Origin: Sulfuracidifex tepidarius
GTDB lineage: Archaea; Thermoproteota; Thermoprotei_A; Sulfolobales; Sulfolobaceae
Assembly: GCF_008326425.1 (NCBI RefSeq)
Contig: NZ_AP018929.1
Span: 1,812,875-1,876,874 of the forward strand
Direction: 5' to 3'
Length of the DNA: 64,000 nucleotides
The position numbers were made by a program, and so were the translations under genes. Below the pieces are notes generated by a model that did not search any database, was not told the origin of the DNA, and was given only the letters and a program-made list of their open reading frames with translations. This document shows positions 26,789-36,338 of the stretch, one piece after another (position 1 is the stretch's first letter; each line of letters opens with the position of its first letter).

Positions 26789-27568
26789 GTGGAGAGAATA
26801 GAAAAGGCCGTAATAACATCTGCTGGAAAAGGAACAAGGATGAAGTATATAACTTCGGTTCTTCCAAAGTGTCTATTACCCTTGCTAGTTAAGGACGGAA
26901 TTGACGGTAAGAAGGTCGCCAAGCCAGTTATAGATCTAATCATGAAGAGTGTGGAGGAAGTCGGGGTTAGTAAGTTCTGCGTAGTTGTAGGGAAAATGCA
27001 AGGAAGGATATTGATGGAATACCTTTTCGATAGAGGTCCGACTTTCGTCTTCCAGAACGAGGCTAAAGGCTTTGGAGACGCAGTGCTGAAGGCTGAAGAC
27101 TTTGCGGACCAGTCTCCTTTCTTCGTCCACGCCGATGACGGAGTTTTGACATCCGGTTACGATGTCTTATCAAGAGCATTCCTTGAAAAAAACGCAGACG
27201 CAGCACTCTTTGTGAGACAAGTGAAGAACCCGTACAGGTACGGGATAATTCAGTTCGAAGAATCGGAAGTAGAAGACTTCATGGGTCACAAACTTTATCA
27301 CGTGAATGGAGTGGAAGAAAAGCCTAAGGAGCCTAAGTCTAACTTAGCTATTGCAGCAGTTTACATCTTTAGGCCATCAATCTTCTCCGCTCTGAAGGAA
27401 GTCAAGGTAAACCAGGATCAAGAACTCGAGCTTACCTTCGGAATAAAGAACATGGTAGAGAAAGGGAAGAAGGTGATCGCTTTGTCTCTAGATAAAGAGA
27501 AATGGCTAAACGTTGGTGATCCTGATAGCTACTTTGACTCGTTTACATATGCTTACAAGGAACTTTAA
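26789..27568 (+). CDS. Sugar-1-phosphate nucleotidyltransferase (GalU/RmlA-like)
   Basis: This enzyme (259 aa) makes an NDP-sugar from a sugar-1-phosphate. The N-terminal signature AGKGTRM (about 11-17), PKCLLPLL (about 26-33), VHADDG (Mg-binding Asp, about 117) and VEEKPKEP (about 175-182) are those of glucose-1-phosphate uridylyl/thymidylyltransferases. The start is GTG 26789, with a T-rich TATA box at about 26760-26766. It sits 27 bp before a sugar kinase gene, so the pair may process one sugar from phosphorylation to activation. Confidence 0.82.
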   Translation: MERIEKAVITSAGKGTRMKYITSVLPKCLLPLLVKDGIDGKKVAKPVIDLIMKSVEEVGVSKFCVVVGKMQGRILMEYLFDRGPTFVFQNEAKGFGDAVLKAEDFADQSPFFVHADDGVLTSGYDVLSRAFLEKNADAALFVRQVKNPYRYGIIQFEESEVEDFMGHKLYHVNGVEEKPKEPKSNLAIAAVYIFRPSIFSALKEVKVNQDQELELTFGIKNMVEKGKKVIALSLDKEKWLNVGDPDSYFDSFTYAYKEL

Positions 27569-27595
27569 AATATCTTGGTTGTATAATTATATCAT

Positions 27596-28498
27596 ATGAT
27601 CCTCGTAGGTGTAGATGGAGGAGGGACGACTACCGAGGCTATAGCTTACGATACTGAAAGCAATGAGACTGTGTCAGCGGAAGCTGGACCAGGGAACTTT
27701 CACAACGTAGGTGTAGCAGAGGCTGTAGCTAACGTTATGACAGCAGTGAAGAAAGCTTCCAGAGGGAGAGTTCCAGACGTGGTTTACATAGGACTGGCAG
27801 GAATGGACTCTAGGTATGACTACGACGTCATGAGGGTCGAGTTGAGGAATGCGGGGAAAAGGACTATAATAGACCACGACGGGTTCGTGGCTCTGTACGG
27901 TGAAACGAAGGGGAAGCCAGGGATCATAGTGATAGCTGGAACTGGTAGTGTAATAGTAGGTTTCGACGGGCAGAACAAGCTAAGATATGGGGGTCTAGGG
28001 TGGCTACTCTCCGACGAAGGCTCAGCATATCAAATAGGTAGAGATTTGCTGAGGACAGTAGTGAAAATGATAGACGGCAGATTACCAAAGACTGCTCTAC
28101 TTGAAATGACGTTGAAGCAGATCAACGCGAATGACGTCGATGACATAGTTAAATGGAGTTATCATGAAGGTCATAGAGTTAAGGAGATAGCATCACTTGC
28201 GGTTGTGGTCCACAATGCTGCTAGGGACGGAGACGAAATAGCCAACACAATACTCAAGAGAAACGCTGAAGAACTCGCAATCAGCTCATCACAGATGAGC
28301 AAGCGACTGGGTGTCAATCTGGTCTATCTAAAGGGAGGGATGTTTGAGTCCTGCATCTATTTTAATTATTTTAGAAGTTTCTTGGAGAACTGTAATGTAA
28401 GAGCCGTGAAATCTAAGGTAAACGCAGCCTTCGGAGCCTTACTCCTCGCAGCAAAGGAAGTCTCGCTCAAGATAGACATAGACGATGTAAACGATTAG
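27596..28498 (+). CDS. BadF/BadG-type sugar kinase (archaeal hexokinase / GlcNAc kinase-like)
   Basis: This is an ASKHA-fold kinase of the BadF/BadG/BcrA family (300 aa). It has the phosphate-1 loop GVDGGGTTTEA near the N-terminus, the catalytic-region IDHDGFVALYG (about 90-100), the second phosphate loop IAGTGSVIVG (about 115-124) and LGWLLSDEGSAYQIG (about 134-148). A characterised relative in Sulfolobus tokodaii is a broad hexokinase that also accepts GlcNAc, which is known for the family and not shown here. The adjacent nucleotidyltransferase supports an amino-sugar or hexose activation route. The end overlaps the convergent gamma-glutamyltransferase gene by 4 bp. Confidence 0.8.
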   Translation: MILVGVDGGGTTTEAIAYDTESNETVSAEAGPGNFHNVGVAEAVANVMTAVKKASRGRVPDVVYIGLAGMDSRYDYDVMRVELRNAGKRTIIDHDGFVALYGETKGKPGIIVIAGTGSVIVGFDGQNKLRYGGLGWLLSDEGSAYQIGRDLLRTVVKMIDGRLPKTALLEMTLKQINANDVDDIVKWSYHEGHRVKEIASLAVVVHNAARDGDEIANTILKRNAEELAISSSQMSKRLGVNLVYLKGGMFESCIYFNYFRSFLENCNVRAVKSKVNAAFGALLLAAKEVSLKIDIDDVND

Positions 28499-29958
28499 AC
28501 GGGTAAAGCTATACCTTCTCCGCGTGGGTCTGCGACTCCTATCCTTTTCCCGTCTTTTTTGCTGACTTTCATGGCTTGAACTATCCCGACTTCAGGGGAC
28601 ATGTAGTCGGTCTGTGTTGCAGGAATTCCAAGCCTCTTCTCTGCTATCACTTTGCTTCCTAGATACATAAACCTGGGCGCAGAGACAGCCTCGTCTATCT
28701 CCATGTTATAATCTACGTAGTATTCCAGTACTTGAGAGTGTATTTGAGGTCTGAGGTCTCCTCCAGCACAACCTATTAATAGCCTTTCGTTCTCGTTCTC
28801 AGCCATAAGTATAGACAGTGTGTGTAGAGGTCTCTTTCTAGGTTGAGGAGCATTGATACCCTCTGTGAATCCAGCTCCCCTATTGTTGAACGTGATGTCG
28901 TCTACTACTATACCTGACCCGAAAGGATAGAACAAACTCTGTACTAACCCGACGTCGTTCTCACCATCTGAAGCAACTAGAAATGTAGTGTCGCCTACGT
29001 CTCTGACTTTCACGTCTATACCGTATTCAATGAGCTTCCTTGTCAGGTAGTTGTTATCTAAAACTCCATCAGGTAAGGTAAAGAAACGCGGATCAGCGAC
29101 CAACTTATTTCTATCGTCGTAAGCTAATGCACTCAGCCTGAGGTGTTCGTTTACCCTTCTCACATCGTTGAAGGGCATTGAGTTGATCCCTGCTAGCTCT
29201 ATCATCTTGAGTAGCTCCAGTGTTGTCAGCCCTTGTGAGTTAGGCGGTATTTCGTATAGGTCATATCCCTTGTAAGGCATCTTTAGTGGTTGGACTACCT
29301 CTCCGTGGAATGAAGAGAAGTCCGAGGAGTCCACTGGGACACCCTTTTTAGCGAGCCCATTCGTGATTTCATCTGTTATTCTCCCCTCGTAGAACGACCT
29401 AGGTTCCTTGGACACTTCCTTGAGGACTTTGGCCATCCTCCTCAGCTTCAGCTCGTCACCGAACCTTTTCCCGCTATAAATTGAATCCCATTCCTGGCTC
29501 ATCCTAGATGAAGAGACTATTGCGTGATGTAAGCTCCTGCTTATGAAGAAACCGTTTTCTGCCAATTTTATCGCAGGTTTAAGCAACTCATCCAAAGGCT
29601 CCGAAGCGAAATTAGAGAAAGTGAAATCCCATAAGTCAACTAGACCAGGGACCAACACTGAAAAGGGAGACTTATCGCTTGGAACTTTCTCAACTGTGAG
29701 TCCTCTCGGTGCTATACTAGAAGCGTTATAAACTATCACACCTTCAGCAGTTTTAGCCATCAAGAACCCATCTCCTCCAAGCCCACTCGTATGTGGCATT
29801 ACGACAGATAGGACTGCGCTCGCGGCCAACACTGCGTCGAAAGCATTACCACCGTTTTCCAAGACCTTTGATCCTACATGAGAGGCTATGTAATTCTGTG
29901 TCGCAATCACTTTTCTACCTACAGCGGAAGGCATACCAATCTTTTTATGCCATGGCAA
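28495..29958 (-). CDS. Gamma-glutamyltransferase family Ntn-hydrolase
   Basis: This Ntn hydrolase (487 aa) cleaves gamma-glutamyl or similar bonds after self-processing into two subunits. The probable nucleophile is T324 or T325 in GDTTFLVASDGEND, followed by YPFGSGIVVDDITFNNRG, the oxyanion and substrate block. SGLGGDGF near 58-65 and NSQGLTTLELL (about 240-250) also fit. No signal peptide is visible, so it appears cytosolic, unlike many bacterial homologs. Archaea of this group lack classical glutathione, so the natural substrate is open. Confidence 0.85.
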   Translation of the reverse strand: MPWHKKIGMPSAVGRKVIATQNYIASHVGSKVLENGGNAFDAVLAASAVLSVVMPHTSGLGGDGFLMAKTAEGVIVYNASSIAPRGLTVEKVPSDKSPFSVLVPGLVDLWDFTFSNFASEPLDELLKPAIKLAENGFFISRSLHHAIVSSSRMSQEWDSIYSGKRFGDELKLRRMAKVLKEVSKEPRSFYEGRITDEITNGLAKKGVPVDSSDFSSFHGEVVQPLKMPYKGYDLYEIPPNSQGLTTLELLKMIELAGINSMPFNDVRRVNEHLRLSALAYDDRNKLVADPRFFTLPDGVLDNNYLTRKLIEYGIDVKVRDVGDTTFLVASDGENDVGLVQSLFYPFGSGIVVDDITFNNRGAGFTEGINAPQPRKRPLHTLSILMAENENERLLIGCAGGDLRPQIHSQVLEYYVDYNMEIDEAVSAPRFMYLGSKVIAEKRLGIPATQTDYMSPEVGIVQAMKVSKKDGKRIGVADPRGEGIALPV

Positions 29959-30185
29959 TAAAAAGAGTGTGTGATATAACGATCAAGGTGAAACGAGCAT
30001 ATATTATGTGTCGCTTACCGCGTCTAACTGGATGTCGAGCACGAGAATGGCTATTGACATGAAATACTGTCTTACCAGTATCTGAAATTTCTAATGTAGA
30101 CAAGGAGAGCCTGATATATAAAGACTATAATTAGGGTTATTTTTATTTAGAAATAAAGAAAGGATAGGTAAAATCTTCGAAATGT

Positions 30186-30551
30186 GTGATAGAAATGGAT
30201 ATCCCGGAGGACATAAAGAGTAACCTTAAAGAGAGCAGCTGTTTGGCTTTCCGCGATGGAATTGTTTTGTGTAAATCAAACGATTTTCCCTTGAAAAGCG
30301 ACGCAAGTTCAGTGACGGAGATAGACAGATCGGCACAGGACATTTTAATAAGGCACGTAATTTATGATCATCCAGAATCTCCTCTCACGGTGGAATACAC
30401 CGCGGATAGGAAATTCATTGAGAAGATCGTAAACAACAAACATGTTAACGTTGTATTTCTGGACGATTCAATGAAGGAGAAATCCCTTGTTAAAGTGCAA
30501 CTAAGTAAAGAAGAAATAGCGATCATGAAGAAGGAAGCTTCATTAGCGTAA
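30186..30551 (+). CDS. Hypothetical protein, 121 aa
   Basis: I do not recognise this protein. It looks like a small alpha/beta protein: DIPEDIKSNLK, then TEIDRSAQDILIRHVI and VNVVFLDDSMKEKS, with a helical basic/acidic C-terminus. The start is GTG 30186 or ATG 30195. It is alone between the gamma-glutamyltransferase and tmcA genes. The 227 bp before it hold A/T-rich sequence and no other gene that I can support. Confidence 0.6.
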   Translation: MIEMDIPEDIKSNLKESSCLAFRDGIVLCKSNDFPLKSDASSVTEIDRSAQDILIRHVIYDHPESPLTVEYTADRKFIEKIVNNKHVNVVFLDDSMKEKSLVKVQLSKEEIAIMKKEASLA

Positions 30552-30651
30552 GACTATGTCCTGTAAAAATTTCGGCTAAGAGTGTAGGACTCCACTGATC
30601 AAGACCATATGTAGATGATTAAGTTTTAAGCCCTGACCATAAAAGAAGCCT

Positions 30652-32955
30652 ATGGATAAGGATGAGTTTCTGCGCATTCTCTCCTCTTCTATCAAAGACG
30701 GAATAGAACGTAATTACAGGAACTTGGTTTTCATTCAGAGGAACGACTCATTTGATGTAGTAAAAGAAATAATAAAACTATATCTGGAAATAAATGAGAA
30801 TCCCTCTATAATATACGGCTTTCATCCTTGGATAAAGGAAGCTAAGGAAAGGATGAGGAAATTGAGGGAAGATCTAGAGGAGTACCGCTTCGAGGATGCG
30901 GATTATTCCAACGCGGAGTGGTTCATGGGCAACTCCTACGATGTAGTGATCATGGACTTAATGGACAATTTTCAGCCCAATAACATAGGTAGAATGGTGG
31001 AACTTTGCAGGGGAGGAGGTCTTGTAATACTCTACACTGACGACTTGAAAGGAAATAAGCTGTTCAGGAACACGATTCTCAGAAACGGGAAAGTGTCGTC
31101 TCTTTACGAGGATCGTTTCCTGAGGAAGCTGAGGGAACATGAAGGCATATTTCTAGTAGATGGTGATAGTTACTTAGCTCTTCCGTTCAAGGGGAGACTG
31201 GACGAAGACCCAGAAAGGAAGGTTGAGGCTAAGAACGCAGCACAGGACATCCACGAGTTATGTAAAACCATTGATCAGGGACTCGCTCTGGAGGGCCTTT
31301 ACTTCATAATGAGCTCGGGGAAGAGGTCTGTGTCGATAACTGCCCCTCGCGGTAGGGGAAAGAGCGCTGTAGTAGGTCTCTTTCTAGCTTCCTTGGCTTC
31401 AGAAGAGAGGAAGAGGAGCTTAAAGGTATTCGTTACCTCTCCAACAATTTACGGGTCGTCCCAAATATTCGAGTTCATGGTGAGAGGGCTTGAGAACCTG
31501 GGGATTGAGTACTCACTGAAGAAGAACTCTAACATGATTTCTTCTATCAACACGGAATACATCAAGGTATCCTACATACCCCCCGACGCTGCATATTCTG
31601 AGGACGGAGATATCTTGATAGTTGATGAGGCAGCTTCGCTAGGGATTGCCTACATAGACATGATAACGAGGACGTGGAAGAAGACAATTATGATCACTAC
31701 AGTTCATGGATATGAAGGCTCCAGCAAGGCGTTCTCTAAATATTTAAAGAGGATGGCTGAGAACAGGAACTTGAAACTAAAGAACATAGTCATGGAGCAT
31801 CCGCTTAGATACGCAAAGGGAGACCCAATAGAGAAATGGTTATACGATTCCCTCCTTCTTGATGCAGAACCGGAAGTCTCTGAGGAAGAGTTTGATTTCC
31901 TCTATTACGATGAAATACCTAAGGAAGTCCTATTTGCAGACGACGCAAGGCTAAGGCAGGCCTATGGTATCATGGTTACTGCCCATTATAGGAATAACCC
32001 TGACGACCTCATGATAATGGCGGACGGCGTGCATCACAGCTTGAGAGGCCTATCTTCGTCCCGCAACTACGTTTCAGTAGTTCAATTATCAGAAGAAGGT
32101 GGACTTGATGAAGAGAAGTTGGATCTAGCCATTAATGGCGGTACTTTCGACGGAGACTTAATACCTGATAGAGTAATAAAACACGTGAGGATAAAGGATT
32201 TCGGCAGGCTAAGGGGATGGAGAGTAGTCAGGATAGCTACTGTGCAGGAACTACAGAACAAGGGTCTAGGAAGTGAGATCCTAAGAATGATCGTGAATGA
32301 AGCCAAGGACAAAGGACTCGATTGGGTAGGGTCATCCTTCATGGGCGATCCAAAGGTACTGAAATTCTGGATCAAGAACGGTTTCATCCCTGTCCATGTA
32401 TCTCCGAAGAGGAACGAGAAACTGGGTGACTTCCCTGTAGTAGTGATAAAGCCTATCTCTGAGGAGGCATACAAGCTAGTTGGAATTGCTTCTTACGTCC
32501 TGAAGGAGAAGCTCCTGAATACTCTTCACGACGTGTACTTTAACATGAGTCCAGAGATAGCTAGAATCCTGATAACGGGAACGAGAGCGCATCGAGATGT
32601 TAACGTAGATCCCATCTATCTGGACAAGGTTTTGGCCTTCATAAAAGGTACAAGTCCGTATGAGTCCTCAGCCGATGGAATTCATATGTTAGTTATGAAA
32701 TATTTCTGGGACTCCAAGAGACAGTGGTCCGTAATGCCAGACGAGGAAGAGTTTCTAATCGGTAAGGTGATACAAGGTAAACCTTGGGGTAACGTCTCAG
32801 CAGTCCTTTCATCAAATAGGTCTCAGGTTACAGAGGGAATATATACTGCGATAGCTGAGATACTCAATAGATATTACCACCTATCGATAGACTCCCCCCT
32901 AGGTGTGATGATTTCACAACACGGCGATATTTATGAGCGGATGCACCTCGACTGA
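30652..32955 (+). CDS. tmcA: TmcA, tRNA(Met) cytidine acetyltransferase
   Basis: This 767 aa enzyme makes N4-acetylcytidine in tRNA and, in archaea of this type, probably also in rRNA. The domain order is family-typical: an N-terminal DUF1726-like domain (to about 190), an RNA-helicase-like ATPase with Walker A PRGRGKSA (about 231-239) and ILIVDEAASLG (Walker B, about 324-334), a GNAT acetyltransferase with RIATVQELQNKGLGSEIL (about 526-543), and a tRNA-binding C-terminus. It is the homolog of NAT10/Kre33. A TATA box (gttttaag, near 30621) fits a leaderless ATG. Confidence 0.95.
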   Translation: MDKDEFLRILSSSIKDGIERNYRNLVFIQRNDSFDVVKEIIKLYLEINENPSIIYGFHPWIKEAKERMRKLREDLEEYRFEDADYSNAEWFMGNSYDVVIMDLMDNFQPNNIGRMVELCRGGGLVILYTDDLKGNKLFRNTILRNGKVSSLYEDRFLRKLREHEGIFLVDGDSYLALPFKGRLDEDPERKVEAKNAAQDIHELCKTIDQGLALEGLYFIMSSGKRSVSITAPRGRGKSAVVGLFLASLASEERKRSLKVFVTSPTIYGSSQIFEFMVRGLENLGIEYSLKKNSNMISSINTEYIKVSYIPPDAAYSEDGDILIVDEAASLGIAYIDMITRTWKKTIMITTVHGYEGSSKAFSKYLKRMAENRNLKLKNIVMEHPLRYAKGDPIEKWLYDSLLLDAEPEVSEEEFDFLYYDEIPKEVLFADDARLRQAYGIMVTAHYRNNPDDLMIMADGVHHSLRGLSSSRNYVSVVQLSEEGGLDEEKLDLAINGGTFDGDLIPDRVIKHVRIKDFGRLRGWRVVRIATVQELQNKGLGSEILRMIVNEAKDKGLDWVGSSFMGDPKVLKFWIKNGFIPVHVSPKRNEKLGDFPVVVIKPISEEAYKLVGIASYVLKEKLLNTLHDVYFNMSPEIARILITGTRAHRDVNVDPIYLDKVLAFIKGTSPYESSADGIHMLVMKYFWDSKRQWSVMPDEEEFLIGKVIQGKPWGNVSAVLSSNRSQVTEGIYTAIAEILNRYYHLSIDSPLGVMISQHGDIYERMHLD

Positions 32956-33001
32956 CGATGGTAAAAAGGATGCTTTAATTTACGTTGGAGGTAGCTTCTC
33001 T

Positions 33002-33847
33002 CTAGAGAAGGAGACCCAAGCTGTTCAGTATTATAGCGACTACTGTGAGAAGAGAGAAGAACTGATGGGTAGCTATTGATGCTCCTGGCTTTGTAGGGCT
33101 CCTGTTTATCGACTTGAAGACCCATAACCCAACTATTATTACTCCAAGTGTAGTACCCAAGGTAAACCAGTAGTGAAGTAACACTACTGCTATTACAAAT
33201 ATTACCGCAAGTATTCCGTGTATTCCCCACGCTATCTGCAATCTCTTCAATGTCTTAGAGTCGTCAGGTCTCTTGGCAGGACTGAACTCAGCCTTGGGAG
33301 CTACTCTCTTGTGAACCCTCAACACGTCCCCTATCTTTTCCCTCATTCTCCTAGTTCCGGTCACAACTCCTCCCATGAATATTACGAAGTAAAGGAAGTG
33401 AGGTGGAACTATAGCCTCTATTAGAAAACTCGTCACGTTTACATTGAAGTATCCTTCTCCGTGTAAGAAAAGCAAGAAGTAAGTTACGAACGTTGTATAA
33501 GCTGCTATGTCGTGTATACCCTGAAACACTGAAGGTAATTTCCCGGCGAGGACATAGAGGGTCGCCATCCCTAGTAGGGCTGTAGCCACTATTGAGGCGA
33601 AGCCTATCTCAGTGAAAGGTGAAGGGAAAAATATCAGCAAAAAGAGCGATAATAGCCCCACCACAGTGGCCATTATCCTATGAAGAGCTTCGGGATCCTT
33701 CTGTGAAGCAACTTCCATCATGTTCCTGGTGTATGGCCACTTAGTTCCTAGTGATAGGCCATAACCATAGCCTTCCACAACTCCTCCTAGAACTATGTTA
33801 ATTCCCGCAAATATGCTCTCCAAAAGAGCTAGGTAAGGAAGTATCAT
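33002..33847 (-). CDS. Polytopic membrane protein, CtaA/Cox15 heme A synthase-like
   Basis: This 281 aa protein has about eight hydrophobic helices in two similar halves. Features that recall heme A synthase are GVVEGYGYGLSLGTKWP near the start, EALHR (about 53-57) in front of a helix, and further membrane histidines (GIHD, FLHGEG, WGIHG, ATHQ). A heme-O/A processing or cytochrome-assembly role is plausible, since Sulfolobales terminal oxidases use modified hemes, but identity to the family is not certain. It may instead be another heme-binding membrane protein. A TATA box near 33870-33882 fits the ATG at 33847. Confidence 0.5.
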   Translation of the reverse strand: MILPYLALLESIFAGINIVLGGVVEGYGYGLSLGTKWPYTRNMMEVASQKDPEALHRIMATVVGLLSLFLLIFFPSPFTEIGFASIVATALLGMATLYVLAGKLPSVFQGIHDIAAYTTFVTYFLLFLHGEGYFNVNVTSFLIEAIVPPHFLYFVIFMGGVVTGTRRMREKIGDVLRVHKRVAPKAEFSPAKRPDDSKTLKRLQIAWGIHGILAVIFVIAVVLLHYWFTLGTTLGVIIVGLWVFKSINRSPTKPGASIATHQFFSLLTVVAIILNSLGLLL

Positions 33848-34269
33848 AAAGTTAATATTTTTCCTATGTCTAAAAAGCTTTGTTCACTAAATGATGAGGA
33901 AAAGGAAATCTTGACTTTTCCTTAGTTTACTCCTTGTTCCTTATATAAATAGCAAACCCATTTAGGTAACTCTAGATTGGACGAAATAAAGAACCCTAAG
34001 ATTACCATTATAACGGTTCATTTTAATTCTAACCTTAAATCTACTTAGGAGGATTAATATTTAATAAGGTAAGATTTTTCCTACTTCATATCTTCTGTGT
34101 ATGTTGTGAGCCTCACAGGGAAATACATTTCCGCTGTCTATTCTCTCAATCATTCTTTCATCTTCATTGCGTTTCAGTAAGAATATATTTTAATCCTTAT
34201 CAGTCAATTCTCTCTATACGCTATATAGATAAAGGTTTTAAGTAAAAGATTTCACATGGTAATATAGAA

Positions 34270-34395
34270 GTGATAGAAGTGAACTACGAAGAACAAACGG
34301 AGAAGTTCCTTGCGAACTTCCTGAGAGAGAAAAGGGAGGAGTGCTACAAGTTATACAACAAAGATATATGTAATGCGCTCTACCCAGAAATATAA
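34270..34395 (+). CDS. Possible 41-aa small protein
   Basis: A 41-codon frame from GTG 34270 to TAA 34395. The sequence is highly charged: EEQTEKFLANFLREKREEC, then two cysteines (C29, C37) and aromatic residues. It reads like a real amphipathic helix, and a TATA-like box (ttttaagta, 34233-34241) lies upstream. It sits in the 612-bp gap 33848-34459, whose remainder shows only A/T-rich sequence and promoters. I cannot assign a role. Confidence 0.4.
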   Translation: MIEVNYEEQTEKFLANFLREKREECYKLYNKDICNALYPEI

Positions 34396-34459
34396 ATCAA
34401 AGCCAGATTTTTATTTAGACACCAAAAACACTTTTAAAACAGTTTTCTAATTCTTCAAT

Positions 34460-34855
34460 ATGTCATTATCTTCGATGATAAAGGCGGATCAGGAAACTCT
34501 TGGAAAGGCTGTGCTGGACGTTTTGAGAAGTCAAGACCCAGCTAGGGACATATATTCTTTTGTAGACTCTCTGATATCTATAAAGAGAGACGATGCTGTA
34601 TCTGCTCTTGTTAAAGTGCTGAAGTATTTGTCTAAGAACGCAAACGATGAGGAATTCAGGAACTTTTACGGATACGTTCTGACGTCAATATCGGATTCTA
34701 GTGAGGATGTGGTCTCTCGTTTCATGGAGATACTCATGGACGCGCAGTCTTACTTGGATCAAGATGCACAGATCAAAGAGAGTAACGCACTGAACAATGC
34801 CCTCATGGTCCTTCCAAAAGAGACTTCAAAGAGAATTATGTCTAAGTTACAATGA
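34460..34855 (+). CDS. All-helical hypothetical protein, 131 aa
   Basis: I do not recognise this protein. It appears to be a bundle of helices of about 12-20 residues separated by short turns (DPARDIYSFVDSLISI, DDAVSALVKVLKYLSKN, DEEFRNFYGYVLTSI, SEDVVSRFMEILMDA), which recalls HEAT-like repeats. It is cytosolic by composition. Leaderless ATG at 34460 with a TATA box (cacttttaaaac) near 34430. The next gene, a photolyase, follows after 142 bp. Confidence 0.65.
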   Translation: MSLSSMIKADQETLGKAVLDVLRSQDPARDIYSFVDSLISIKRDDAVSALVKVLKYLSKNANDEEFRNFYGYVLTSISDSSEDVVSRFMEILMDAQSYLDQDAQIKESNALNNALMVLPKETSKRIMSKLQ

Positions 34856-34997
34856 AGTTTTTAAGGACGAGACTTATTTTTCTATACCAGGAATTAGAAA
34901 CTATTTATGTTGCTTTAACTTGAAATTAACTTTTGATTTCTCTGCGTATAATTTCCCAGATTTTAACTGTAATTTTACTTTTAGATTTAACCTCACC

Positions 34998-36284
34998 ATG
35001 AGAGTCGTAAGTGTGAAATGTGTTTACTGGTTCCGACGAGATCTTAGAACTGTAGATAACAAAGGGCTTTATGAGGCAACTCAACAATGTGACGTCATTT
35101 ACCCTTTGGTTGTAATAGACAGAAACATAATGGAGAGGGAAGACACGTCACCTAGAAGAGCCTTCTTTTACCTTCAGTCCCTCAACTCCCTCAGGGAGAA
35201 GATACCCCTGACTATAAAAGGGGGAGACCCAGTGGAGGAGGTCCCAAAGTTCGTGAGGAACATGGGAGCGTCAGCGGTTTTCTTTAACAGGGATTATGGG
35301 TATTACGCTACGAAAAGGGATTCCAATGTGTGTGAAAGAGTCCAGTGTATTACCTTCAAGGATCACGTCCTGGTAGAACCCGGAGAGCTACCCTTATACA
35401 AGGTCTTCACCCCCTACTTCAGGAAGTGGTCTGAGGTTCCTAAGGAGAAACCTTACCCTGAGGCGTCCGGGAATTTCGAAGGAAGGAACAATCCTGTGCC
35501 AGAAAAGGAGGACTACACTGTACCCTGTTCTAATGAGGAGTGTGCCAGGGAGAGAGTTTTCATGGAAGATAAGGGCACGACCATGCTCTCTCCCTTCATC
35601 AAGGTAGGTCTAGTCTCAGAGAGGTTCATCTACTGGAACACGAAGAGTGAGAGAGTGAGGAGACAACTATGTTGGAGGGACTTTTACATTCAGCTTTACA
35701 CTTCTGACTACAGACTATTAACTAACGGAGTGAGGAAGGAGATTAAATACGATAATGACCCGAAGCTTATAGAGGCATGGAAAGAGGGCGAGACGGGAAT
35801 ACCAATAGTCGACGCTGCGATGAGGGAACTAAACGATACTGGATGGATGGATAACAGATTAAGGCTGGTGACCAGCTTTCTCCTTACTAAGGTAATGTTA
35901 GTAGATTGGAGAATAGGAGCGTTACATTTCATGAAGAACCTCCTTGACGGTGAGTTTATAATAAATACAGCAAATTGGCAATGGAGTGCGGGAGTAGGAG
36001 TTGATACTAGACCTTTGAGGAGGTATAACATTGTGAAACAGTCCAAAGAGTATGACTCTGAGGGAATTTACATCAAGAAGTGGGTTGACGAGCTAGATGG
36101 TGTTCCGGCCGAGTATATACATGAACCTCATAAGATGCCTCTGGAACTGCAGGAGAAGTTGGGTATAAAAATAGGTAAAGACTATCCTTACCCTGTAGTT
36201 GACGTCGATGAGGGCTACAGGGAATTTGTGAGGAGATATAAGGAAGTCCATGAGAATGTATTAATGAGGGACTCAACCCCTTAA
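34998..36284 (+). CDS. phr: Deoxyribodipyrimidine photolyase / cryptochrome family
   Basis: This FAD-dependent light-driven repair enzyme splits pyrimidine dimers (428 aa from ATG 34998). The frame is open further upstream, but the family N-terminus VYWFRRDLRTVDN lies just inside this ATG and a TATA box (tttttagatttaa) lies at 34978-34990. C-terminal FAD-binding blocks are WRDFYIQL (about 218), GIPIVDAAMRELNDTGWMDNR (about 264-284) and the ANWQWSAGVGVDTRP-type block near 325. A role in DNA repair fits a surface-exposed hot-spring acidophile. Confidence 0.9.
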   Translation: MRVVSVKCVYWFRRDLRTVDNKGLYEATQQCDVIYPLVVIDRNIMEREDTSPRRAFFYLQSLNSLREKIPLTIKGGDPVEEVPKFVRNMGASAVFFNRDYGYYATKRDSNVCERVQCITFKDHVLVEPGELPLYKVFTPYFRKWSEVPKEKPYPEASGNFEGRNNPVPEKEDYTVPCSNEECARERVFMEDKGTTMLSPFIKVGLVSERFIYWNTKSERVRRQLCWRDFYIQLYTSDYRLLTNGVRKEIKYDNDPKLIEAWKEGETGIPIVDAAMRELNDTGWMDNRLRLVTSFLLTKVMLVDWRIGALHFMKNLLDGEFIINTANWQWSAGVGVDTRPLRRYNIVKQSKEYDSEGIYIKKWVDELDGVPAEYIHEPHKMPLELQEKLGIKIGKDYPYPVVDVDEGYREFVRRYKEVHENVLMRDSTP

Positions 36285-36338
36285 AGAATTAGAAACACGG
36301 GAAAGACTTCTGCTAAAATATAAGAGAGCCTACAAACT

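Noticed and set aside
34797-34997. N-terminal extension of the photolyase to 34797
   Set aside because: It overlaps the preceding gene, encodes phenylalanine-rich nonsense, and the TATA box at 34978-34990 points to 34998.
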